From contig CAITWF010000038.1 in assembly GCA_903896015.1 (NCBI GenBank), forward strand, positions 1 through 37,230: a DNA stretch of 37,230 nt, read 5' to 3'. The notes beneath the pieces are model-generated. The model searched no databases, was not told the DNA's origin, and worked only from the letters and a program-made list of their open reading frames with translations. The position numbers and the translations under genes are program-made. Shown piece by piece: positions 22,650-30,761 of the stretch. Source of the stretch: an uncultured Opitutia bacterium. GTDB lineage: Bacteria > Verrucomicrobiota > Verrucomicrobiia > Opitutales > Opitutaceae. Position 1 is the first letter of the stretch; the number at the start of each line of letters is the position of its first letter.

Positions 22650-25442
22650 ATGCACCCCTCGTTCAACTACATTTCGGCGGACTACCTCGCGGACTACTTT
22701 CAGCCCACGGCAGATGACCCGACAGTCTTCCAACCCAGATATCACGGAAAACTTCGCACTGTGCTCGATCTGCCAGAGCTAGTCACCCGCGAGTCTCTTC
22801 TGCGCGTCGCGAATTTTCTGCACCCGGCGACCAGGGAGACCCTTCGCAGCCGCAAGGGAACGAATGTCGCCTTCGGTTACGTGCTCCCGGGCGGCAAGTC
22901 GACCAGCCTTGTCGCCATGGCCGACGTGCGGCTCATCGATCACTTCGCCCTGACGCACGCAAAATTCCTCGAGGAGACCATCGAGCCATTGATCGAAATC
23001 AACGAGGCGGCCTCGTGTCGCTCACCCGAACCGACCGGCGAGATGCTGGCCATTTCTCGCAATGAAATGTTCAATCGCGACGGAGAACTCTTCCTTCATA
23101 TGGATTTGGCGATCATCGCACTCACGCGTAACCCAAGTGACGTCCGGTGGCGTGCGGCATCCATCGCGCGCATCGATTCGGAAATTGTTCTGCTACGTCA
23201 GGCTTTTAACACGTTGTGGGCCCGGGAGCGGGCCAAACTGGGGTATGTCGACCTCGTCCGCCATGCCGACGGACAATGTGTTTCGCTGGATTGTGCCGAG
23301 ATTCCGCCCGCGATGCGACGCCGCCAGTGCAACCGGAGCGACGCAATTTGCACCCGCGCCGCGAACGACGTGAGTGTGAGAAGAACCGAAGTGTTCATGA
23401 CCGAGGCCCAGGCTCAAGAGGCCGCGGCCCGGCGGCGCCACGAGATCGCGTCAGAATGGGCCCGTCCGTCCAAGCACACGCGCACCGAGTTCACTCAGCG
23501 TTTCTGGAACCAACTGCTGAGCGTCGATCGCGCCGTGTTGGACCGTCTCCGCAGCGCGGCCCCCACCCGCGCGGTGTCATTCTTGGCCCCCACCGAGGTC
23601 GACGAACATGAAGTCGCGAAAGCAGCGCTGATCGCCGCCGCCGAAAAGATCGTGAACGAAGAACGATTCAATGCGACCCAAGGGAAGCAAGTCCCATGGG
23701 CCCTGACCACGTCCCAGTTGCTACTGCGCGCGTTCCATTGCGCGAGCGGCTTGCCCAGCCTCGAAGCCCTGCGCACGGTTTTGCGTCTGTCGTCCGAGGT
23801 GGCCTGTCCGCACCTTCGGCAGCTCCCGGGCGGTCTCTGGGCCACGCCGCGCGGCCAAGCTTGGCTCGATACGCTGGTCCAACTTCTATCCTTGCGCCCG
23901 TATACTCCCGGGCCCTCGGCGATTATCCGGGCCGAGCAGCCCGTCGGCTATTTCAGCGGCTTTGTCGGTTTGCGCATAAATCACCTCGACGTTAAGTCCG
24001 CCAAGACTCCGCTGCAGCACGTGCCGTGGGAGACGCTGATTAGGGCCAGCCGGGCGGAGCCTGGGCAACTCGTCGTGTGGGGTCAAAATCGGTGGATTCG
24101 CACCCAGGGTCTCACGGGCACGCACCCTGAGCTCAATGCCTCCGATGAGTGGTCGCCGCGCGCCGCGCAGGATTCCGGCCCCGCCAAGCCGGCCAAATCC
24201 AATCCGCTGGTGCTGGTCGCATTGGGGGACCCGAACCTGTTTATTCACCCGTTTCTGCGCAGGCTTAGTGAGTTCAGTCAGGACACCCGGATCATCCTTA
24301 CGGAGAAGCAGGGCGAGGTGGAGGCCCATCGGTTCGACGCGGTCCCGAGCTTGCTGGAGTATTTGGCTGAGCATCATGCACTGGTTTTGAAAACGACAGC
24401 ACGGACGAAAACGGCGGACCGGAACGTCCATCATCGGCTCTACGCGGCCCAAGTGACGGCGCCTCCCGGCACCATCGTCAACCAGTTGATCGACGCCGGC
24501 CGGGTCATCTTTCGCTCCGAGGCCTCCCCGCGCGACACGCAGCTGGCCCGCGTCGTGGCGGCGCGTCGCGCCGGGCGCACGAGCACCGTCTTGGTCGCGA
24601 GCCAAGCCGAGGCTGACCACTGCAACGCCCAGATCCACGCCGCGCTGTTGCCCGATCACACCATCGAATTCGCGACGTTGCGGTCCGCCACCCCCCACCT
24701 CGAGGCGGCCTTCGCCCGCGGCCGGCTTCCCTCCGCCGCTTATCCGCTGGCCGTGAAAGCGGCGAATCGCCTCCCCACCGGTCTTCCCTGCGGCTCCGTG
24801 TTCATCCTGCGCGAGGTCACTGGCCAACGGCTCGTCGCCACCGACAAGCATTCCCGGCTGACCCTCCTCGTGACCGATGACGTGTGGCCCAAGCTTGTTC
24901 CGCTGGAACGCCGCACGCTGCGCTTGGGCGTGGGAACGTGGGTGACGCCCACTCTCTTCGCCCGCTGCACGGCCGCCAATGGCATGGCGCTCGTCCCCGG
25001 GTATCCCTATCGCATCGTCGAGTGCACCGCCGCGGAAATTCGGTTTGAGAAAGGTCAGGTTCTGCGCGCGGCGGACTACCCCGCCGGCCTGCAGCTCGAC
25101 CTCGCTTACGCCATCCCGCTGCCCGCGAGCGAGCGCCAGTGGCCGAAGCTCAAATTGTTTGAACTCTTTCTGGCGGTTCCGCCCGAGGTCATCGCCCAGC
25201 GCGGCGGCTGGCGGTTCTACCGCGAGTGCGAGTCACATTCCTCCGTGGGCGCGATCCTCGATACCCCCGACCTGTTTACGCTGAAACAAATGCTTGGGCT
25301 CGAACGGCCCGACCCCCACCTCTCACTGACTCCGGCTGCGGTCATCGCTCCGCCAACCCCGCCTCGGCCACTACCCGCCGGCCAATCCCAACCGCGTCCG
25401 GTTTTGGACCGGGCAGTTGAAGCCCTGCGGCCCAGTTTGTAG
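22650..25442 (+). CDS. Catalytically dead MobF/TrwC-like relaxase-helicase homologue
   Basis: This 930-aa protein follows the MobF (TrwC/TraI) layout from end to end. The N-terminal part has YHGKLRTVL then GYVLPGGKSTSLVAM (76-90), matching the family's GYDFTFSAPKSVSL block. AISRN (134-138) and DGELFLHMDL (144-153) stand where relaxases have HxTSR and DPQLHTHV, so two of three metal histidines are gone; H150 remains. In the helicase half no Walker A exists. VLVALGD (521-527) and RIILTEKQGE (547-556) replace the VVDEA Walker B and the VGDxxQ motif III. Later helicase blocks persist: TVLVASQAEADHCNAQIH, QLDLAYA (815-821) and FYRECESHSSVGAILDTPD (856-874). The frame is intact, which argues for a retained non-catalytic role, perhaps DNA binding. 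The tail is Pro-rich. Confidence 0.72.
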   Translation: MHPSFNYISADYLADYFQPTADDPTVFQPRYHGKLRTVLDLPELVTRESLLRVANFLHPATRETLRSRKGTNVAFGYVLPGGKSTSLVAMADVRLIDHFALTHAKFLEETIEPLIEINEAASCRSPEPTGEMLAISRNEMFNRDGELFLHMDLAIIALTRNPSDVRWRAASIARIDSEIVLLRQAFNTLWARERAKLGYVDLVRHADGQCVSLDCAEIPPAMRRRQCNRSDAICTRAANDVSVRRTEVFMTEAQAQEAAARRRHEIASEWARPSKHTRTEFTQRFWNQLLSVDRAVLDRLRSAAPTRAVSFLAPTEVDEHEVAKAALIAAAEKIVNEERFNATQGKQVPWALTTSQLLLRAFHCASGLPSLEALRTVLRLSSEVACPHLRQLPGGLWATPRGQAWLDTLVQLLSLRPYTPGPSAIIRAEQPVGYFSGFVGLRINHLDVKSAKTPLQHVPWETLIRASRAEPGQLVVWGQNRWIRTQGLTGTHPELNASDEWSPRAAQDSGPAKPAKSNPLVLVALGDPNLFIHPFLRRLSEFSQDTRIILTEKQGEVEAHRFDAVPSLLEYLAEHHALVLKTTARTKTADRNVHHRLYAAQVTAPPGTIVNQLIDAGRVIFRSEASPRDTQLARVVAARRAGRTSTVLVASQAEADHCNAQIHAALLPDHTIEFATLRSATPHLEAAFARGRLPSAAYPLAVKAANRLPTGLPCGSVFILREVTGQRLVATDKHSRLTLLVTDDVWPKLVPLERRTLRLGVGTWVTPTLFARCTAANGMALVPGYPYRIVECTAAEIRFEKGQVLRAADYPAGLQLDLAYAIPLPASERQWPKLKLFELFLAVPPEVIAQRGGWRFYRECESHSSVGAILDTPDLFTLKQMLGLERPDPHLSLTPAAVIAPPTPPRPLPAGQSQPRPVLDRAVEALRPSL

Positions 25443-25694
25443 CGGCTACCCGGGCGAGGCCAGCTGACCCTTCCCACGCTGAGCCTCGGAACCATCGTGC
25501 CCAACCGGCGCATCCTCCCGCCTTTTCCTCGGCGTTTCGAACTCCGCGTTTGCTGTCGGAGGGAAAATGTCGTCGCACCCCACCCGACTAATGGCTCAGC
25601 GTGAGCGTAGACACCCACTCGGGATCCGGCGTTGCAGTCGAACCGCCATTTCCGCGCTTTCCATTTCCGACGGCGGCTCCGTTAATTTCTAACA

Positions 25695-27029
25695 ATGCCC
25701 ACCCCGACCAATTCGTGGTGGCGCCCACTTGATCGGCGCCACTGGTTTGTGTTCTCCGTCGCCTCGCTGGCCTGGCTGTTCGACTGCCTTGACCAACAGC
25801 TCTTCAACCTCGCACGCGACGCAGCGATGGAGGACCTGCTGCCCAATAAGCAACTGGCGACCGAATACGGTCCCTACACGACCTCGGTGTTTCTCCTCGG
25901 CTGGGCGGTCGGCGGACTGAGTCTCGGGGCCCTCGGCGATCGGTTTGGACGTGCGCGAATGCTCACGATCGCCGTGCTGATCTATTCGCTCTGCACGGGA
26001 CTGAGCGCGCTCTCCACAAGCTTCACGGATTTTTGCGCGTATCGTTTTCTGACGGGCGTCGGCGTCGGCGGGGTATTCGGTCTCGCAGTCGCGCTCGTCG
26101 CCGACTCGATTCCCGACCAAAGCCGCGCGCCTGCCCTAGGTTTGCTGCAGTCGCTTTCCGCTTTCGGCAACATCACGGCCGGGCTCATTGGGATGTTCAT
26201 TGGCTCGCTCGCCGTGATTCCATTCGGCCTGAAGGCGTGGCAGGCGATGTTCTTGTTCGGCGCGCTGCCCGCCCTGATGAGCGTGCTGATCCTTGGGCGG
26301 CTGAAAGAGCCGGAAAAATGGATCGCGGCAAAAGCGGCGGGGGCCAAGACCGGCGTAAAATTCGGCTCGTATGCTTCACTACTCGGAAATCCGCGCTGGC
26401 GCGGGCGTGCCTGGCTCGGCCTCGCCATCTGCAGCGTCGGCGTGATCGGGCTCTGGGGCATCGGCAACTTTCACCCAAAAATCGTCCGCACAATCGTCGA
26501 AGCCCACCTCGCGGGCAAAGGCCTCACGCCGTCGGCGCTGGCCGGCGAGAAGGCGTTCTGGAGTTCCGTGGCGCTCCTGCTTCAAAATGTCGGAGCCTTT
26601 TTCGGCATGACCGTGCTCGCCAATGTCGCCCAGAAAAAAGGCCGCAAACCCGCCTTCGCGATCGCGCTGTTGCTTTCCTTCGGCTCGACCGTGCTCGTGT
26701 TCAAGGGCCTGCGCGAGTTCAGCCAGATCTTCTGGATGATCCCGCTCATGGGTTTCGGCCAACTCTCGATCTTCGCGCTCTACTCGATCTACCTGCCGGA
26801 ACTGTTTCCCACGAGCCTGCGGAGCACAGGGACAAGCTTCTGCTACAACGTCGGCCGTATCGTCGCCGCCACGGCGCCCTTCACGATCGGCGTCATCACG
26901 CGGCGTCTCGGCGGTGACATCGAGGGGTTTCGCACTGCCGGGCTGTGGGTGAGCCTCGTGCTCGTCGCCGGCCTGCTGGTCGTGCCCTTTCTCCCCGAGA
27001 CGAAGGATCAGCCGCTGCCCGAAGAATGA
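25695..27029 (+). CDS. MFS transporter
   Basis: This 444-aa protein has about twelve membrane spans. Motif GALGDRFGRARM (about 77-88) is the loop 2-3 signature of the major facilitator superfamily. RFLTGVGVGGVFGLAVAL and the LPELFPTSLRSTG segment resemble those of sugar and organic-acid porters. Its stop overlaps the ATG of the cytochrome gene by four bases, so the two are translated together. In this neighbourhood it probably imports a degradation product, such as an amino sugar or organic acid. The 250-bp gap before it holds no recognised promoter. The substrate cannot be read from sequence. Confidence 0.9.
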   Translation: MPTPTNSWWRPLDRRHWFVFSVASLAWLFDCLDQQLFNLARDAAMEDLLPNKQLATEYGPYTTSVFLLGWAVGGLSLGALGDRFGRARMLTIAVLIYSLCTGLSALSTSFTDFCAYRFLTGVGVGGVFGLAVALVADSIPDQSRAPALGLLQSLSAFGNITAGLIGMFIGSLAVIPFGLKAWQAMFLFGALPALMSVLILGRLKEPEKWIAAKAAGAKTGVKFGSYASLLGNPRWRGRAWLGLAICSVGVIGLWGIGNFHPKIVRTIVEAHLAGKGLTPSALAGEKAFWSSVALLLQNVGAFFGMTVLANVAQKKGRKPAFAIALLLSFGSTVLVFKGLREFSQIFWMIPLMGFGQLSIFALYSIYLPELFPTSLRSTGTSFCYNVGRIVAATAPFTIGVITRRLGGDIEGFRTAGLWVSLVLVAGLLVVPFLPETKDQPLPEE

Positions 27030-29593
27030 AACGCTGGGTCCGCTCACGTTTGCCGGCTGGATTGTTTCTGGCGCTCGCCGTCAGCGCCGCCGCGCAAATC
27101 GGTGACAAGCTCGACAAGCCGGGCGAGGTGCAAAAGTCACTCGTGCCCGCTGAGCAAATTCCGCCGGCGCCGGTGCTTTCGCCGGAGGAGGCGTTGAAGT
27201 CGTTCCAACTCGCGCCTGGCCTCCGACTCGAACTGGTCGCGTCCGAGCCGCTCGTGCAGGACCCGGTCGCTATTCAGTTCGGGCCCGACGGACGCTGCTG
27301 GGTCGTCGAAATGCGCGGCTACATGCCCGATTTCGAGGGCAGCACGGAGGACGCGCCGGTCGGCCGGATCGTCGTGCTCACCGACACCGACGGCGACGGA
27401 CGCTACGACAAAAGCGATGTGTTTTTGGATCATCTCATTCTGCCGCGGGCGCTGTTGCTCGCCGGCGACGGCGCGCTCGTGGGCACGCCCCCGTTTCTCA
27501 AATTCTGGCGCGATACGAACGGCGACGGCGTGGCCGACACGTCGGTCCTCGTCGCAGACGACTACGGCGTTCAGGTCGATCCCAAGCGCCCCGAGCTGGC
27601 AAACCCCGAGCGTGCTCCCAACAGTCTGCTCTGGGCGCTCGACAATTGGATCTACAGCGCGGCCTACACGAAAAAATTCCGCTTCGTGCACGGCGCGTGG
27701 CAGACCGACACCACGACGTTTCGGGGGCAGTGGGGCCTGAGCCAGGACGACTTCGGCCACCTTTTTCACAACTCCAACAGCGATCAGCTTCGCGCCGACG
27801 TCCTTCCGTCGCGCTATCTCGGGCGCAATCCGGATTTTCCGCGCGCCGCCGGCTCCAACGTCCTCGTTCCCGCGAACCAGCTCGTATGGCCCGCGCGCGT
27901 CACCCCCGGCACCAACCGCGCCTACCGGCCCGAGACGATGCGCGACGGAAAGCTCAAGGAGTTCACCGCCGCGTGCGCGCCCTGGATCTATCGCGGCGAC
28001 GCGCTGCCCCCCGAATTTTTCGGCAACGCGTTTGTCTGCGAACCCGCCGCCCACCTCATCAAGCGCAACGTCGTCACCGCCGACCACGGCACGCTAAAAT
28101 CGAAGGAAGCCTACGAGCGCCAGGAATTCCTGGCATCGACCGACGAGCGTTTCCGGCCGGTCAACCTCGCCACCGGTCCCGATGGCGCGCTTTACATCGT
28201 GGATTTCCACCGCGGCGTGATCGAGCACCGCATTTCCCTCACCAGTTACCTTCGCAAGCAAGCGGAGGACCGCAACCTGATCGCACACCAACACCTCGGC
28301 CGGATTTTTCGCGTGGTCGCCGACGGCGGGGTGCCGAAAAAATTTGCCCGCCTCGATCACGCCTCATCCACCGAACTGGTCGGTGAACTCAGCCAGCCCA
28401 ACAGCTGGCGCCGTGAAACCGCGCAACGCCTCCTAATCGAGCGCGGCGATCCGGCCGTCGTGCCGGCGCTCCGCGAACTCGTGCTCCGCGGACCCGTCGC
28501 CTTCGGTCGGCTGCACGCCCTCTGTGCGCTCGATGGACTCGATGCGGCGAACGCCGCCACCGTATTCGGTGCGCTGGCCGACGCGGAGCCGTTTGTGCGC
28601 ACGGCCGCCATCCGGCTCAGCGAGCCACTGCTCGCCGGCGACGCACGCGCCGCCACGCTGAAAAACCTGCTCGCGCTTACGCGCGATCCCGCTCCCGAGG
28701 TGCAGCAGCAGTTGGTGCTCACGCTCGGCGAAGCTCGCGATCCCGCGATCGATGCGGCGGCGGCCGCGATGGTGCGCGACTCCGCCCAGACGGCCTTTCT
28801 CGCCGATGCGTTTTACTCGGGGCTCTACGGACGCGAGTTGGTGCTGCTCGAGGCGCTCGCGCGTGATCCTGCGTGGGCGGACGAGGAAGCCGGCAACAAA
28901 CTCCTCGGTGGCCTCGCCCGCGGCGTGTTCAACTCCCGGCAGCGCGACGCGGCCGAGCGCGTGCTCGCGTTGATGGCGCAGAGTTCGCCGGCGCGCACGC
29001 TTGCGTTGCTCTCCGGAGCGACCGCTTCCACCGCCGTCACTGCGGCCAAGCCACTCAAGTTTGCCGCGGAACCCGCCGCTTTGGTCACACTCCGAAAAAT
29101 TACCGGGAAAACTCCGCAGGCCGTCGTCGCTCGGCTTGAGCGGTCGCTCATCTGGCCCGGCAAACCCGGCGTCGCGCCCGAGGTGCCCGTGCCGCCGCTC
29201 AGCGCCGCCGAGCAAGAACGGTTCGAGCGCGGCCGCACGCTCTACGCCGGCGTGTGCGGAGCTTGCCATCAGGCCCACGGACGCGGCCTCGACGGTCTCG
29301 CGCCCCCGCTCGCCGACTCCGAGTGGGCGAACGGTACAGCCGCTCGCATTGTCCGCATCGCTCTCCGCGGCGTGCGCGGACCGCTCAAGGTGGACGGCCG
29401 CAGCTACAATCTCGACATGCCCCCGTTCGGAGTGCTCAGCGACGATCAGATTTCCGCCCTGGTGACATATGTTCGCCGCGAGTGGGGTAACACCGCCTCA
29501 CCCGTCACGCCGGAATTTGTGCAGGGTGTCCGCACCGCAATCACCGCGCACGGCGAACCGTGGACGCAGGAGGAACTCCTGAAAATCCCCTGA
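27026..29593 (+). CDS. Secreted PVC-type dehydrogenase/c-type cytochrome
   Basis: From the ATG at 27026 (ATGA overlap with the transporter) this is 855 aa. It has a signal peptide (MKRWVRSRLPAGLFLALAVSAAAQ), a large N-terminal beta-propeller typical of PVC membrane-bound dehydrogenases (VQDPVAIQFGPDGRCWVVEM, DTDGDGRYDKSDVF, GPDGALYIVDFHRG), a helical HEAT-like region, and a C-terminal cytochrome c domain with CGACH (C744, C747, H748) and a distal Met in MPPFGVL. The family is expanded in Planctomycetes and Verrucomicrobia. It is thought to oxidise sugars or polyols in the periplasm and pass electrons on. Its physiological substrate here is unknown. A second copy of the family lies on the opposite strand at 30758. 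Confidence 0.92.
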   Translation: MKRWVRSRLPAGLFLALAVSAAAQIGDKLDKPGEVQKSLVPAEQIPPAPVLSPEEALKSFQLAPGLRLELVASEPLVQDPVAIQFGPDGRCWVVEMRGYMPDFEGSTEDAPVGRIVVLTDTDGDGRYDKSDVFLDHLILPRALLLAGDGALVGTPPFLKFWRDTNGDGVADTSVLVADDYGVQVDPKRPELANPERAPNSLLWALDNWIYSAAYTKKFRFVHGAWQTDTTTFRGQWGLSQDDFGHLFHNSNSDQLRADVLPSRYLGRNPDFPRAAGSNVLVPANQLVWPARVTPGTNRAYRPETMRDGKLKEFTAACAPWIYRGDALPPEFFGNAFVCEPAAHLIKRNVVTADHGTLKSKEAYERQEFLASTDERFRPVNLATGPDGALYIVDFHRGVIEHRISLTSYLRKQAEDRNLIAHQHLGRIFRVVADGGVPKKFARLDHASSTELVGELSQPNSWRRETAQRLLIERGDPAVVPALRELVLRGPVAFGRLHALCALDGLDAANAATVFGALADAEPFVRTAAIRLSEPLLAGDARAATLKNLLALTRDPAPEVQQQLVLTLGEARDPAIDAAAAAMVRDSAQTAFLADAFYSGLYGRELVLLEALARDPAWADEEAGNKLLGGLARGVFNSRQRDAAERVLALMAQSSPARTLALLSGATASTAVTAAKPLKFAAEPAALVTLRKITGKTPQAVVARLERSLIWPGKPGVAPEVPVPPLSAAEQERFERGRTLYAGVCGACHQAHGRGLDGLAPPLADSEWANGTAARIVRIALRGVRGPLKVDGRSYNLDMPPFGVLSDDQISALVTYVRREWGNTASPVTPEFVQGVRTAITAHGEPWTQEELLKIP

Positions 29594-29600
29594 GCACCAT

Positions 29601-30761
29601 TTACTTCGTGGCCGGCACCGCAATGACATCCAGAGAAAACACGCGTCCCGTGCGGCCGAAGGCCTCAACGCCGATCGCCGACGCGGCCGGAGCGCGCATC
29701 GGATCAAAATATACGCCGCGGATGTCGCCGAGCAGCGCCCGCGCCTTCGCGTCGCCAAGATAATACGTCGCCTTAACAAGCGTGCGATAACTCCCGCCCG
29801 ACTCGAACAGCGCAGAGCCGACCCGCTCGAACGCCGTCTTCAGTTGCGCACGCGCATCGCCATTTTCGTCACCTCCGAGTTCGCCCACAAAGATAAGCGG
29901 GGTCCCCGCCGCAACCTCGACCACGTGGCTGTAGCGTGGCGACTTGTTAAGCCAGGGCAGCGCGGAAAACGCGAGCGTGTCCCCAGCGATCGGAGGCCTG
30001 CCGTGCGCCGACACGACCAGTTCGATTTCGGCAAACAGATCGCTCTGCCACTCGACCAACACGATCGGCGGAGCAGCGCCGCCGAAACTAGCGGAAATTT
30101 CCCGCTCCGCTACAGCGCTGTCACTCATCGGACGGACGAACGCCTTTACCTGCACCACGTCGTCCCCGGTCAGTCTGAGATGGGCAAGTGTGCGTTGCAG
30201 ACCGGCCATCGTCAGCCGCACCGCCGCGCCGAGGTCTGGTCCTTTTTCGGCCTGACCAGAAACAAAAAGTTTGGCCCCGGCCGGAAGAACCGCCGCGCCG
30301 AGCCCCGTCTTGGCCACCTTTTCGGCGGAAGCAGTCGCAACGGAAACGGCTTCAAAAGCCACCTGCGCGCCCGTTCGTGGAAGTCGCGTCCGCACCAGCG
30401 TAAACGCAACCGGCGTGGCGCCGAATCGAGCCGCCATGGCACGGAAAGCAGCCCCGCCCGCCGCTTCGTTAGTCGCGTAGGCGGTCAACCGCACTACCCG
30501 CGCGGCGTCGCTACCCGATTTTTCCAGTATGGCACTCAGAGCGTCGAGCGCTCCCGCCGCCTGTTGGTCGGCATCCCCGTCCGACCGCCCGGAAAAAATC
30601 TGCGCGGTAAAGACGAGTGGCGCGTCCCCCACGCGCACGCCGAGCGAAGTGCCGTTCGGACTCGGACCGACGCGCTGAATCAACGCTGGTGCGGGTTTCG
30701 GCGTCTGAGCGCAGAGTGGAAGTGCGCCCGCAAACAGGAGGATGGAGGCGAAGCCTTTCAT
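29601..30761 (-). CDS. Secreted protein with three RidA-like domains
   Basis: This 386-aa protein has a signal peptide (MKGFASILLFAGALPLCAQT). Three repeats follow, at about 47-143, 160-254 and 285-384, each with the RidA (YjgF/YER057c) pattern: a strand (VFTAQIF, LFVSGQA, IFVGELG), a helix with LDALSAIL / LQRTLAHL / FERVGSALF, VVRLTAY / VVQVKAF / LVKATYY, then closing strands. RidA enzymes are trimers of one domain, so this chain probably makes a trimer-like unit by itself. The arginine that holds the imine substrate in RidA is replaced in each repeat (A119, V234, A360). So imine hydrolysis is unlikely. Its ATG overlaps the cytochrome gene stop by four bases (ATGA). Confidence 0.85.
   Translation of the reverse strand: MKGFASILLFAGALPLCAQTPKPAPALIQRVGPSPNGTSLGVRVGDAPLVFTAQIFSGRSDGDADQQAAGALDALSAILEKSGSDAARVVRLTAYATNEAAGGAAFRAMAARFGATPVAFTLVRTRLPRTGAQVAFEAVSVATASAEKVAKTGLGAAVLPAGAKLFVSGQAEKGPDLGAAVRLTMAGLQRTLAHLRLTGDDVVQVKAFVRPMSDSAVAEREISASFGGAAPPIVLVEWQSDLFAEIELVVSAHGRPPIAGDTLAFSALPWLNKSPRYSHVVEVAAGTPLIFVGELGGDENGDARAQLKTAFERVGSALFESGGSYRTLVKATYYLGDAKARALLGDIRGVYFDPMRAPAASAIGVEAFGRTGRVFSLDVIAVPATK

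Noticed and set aside
23886-24851. 321-codon minus-strand frame inside the 930-aa gene
   Set aside because: The plus frame follows the relaxase-helicase plan through this part, and the antisense product is Gly/Arg-rich without motifs.
22650-25442. Idea that the 930-aa gene is an active conjugative relaxase marking an integrative element
   Set aside because: The catalytic histidines and ATPase motifs are absent. No type IV secretion genes, integrase or attachment repeats are visible in the window.
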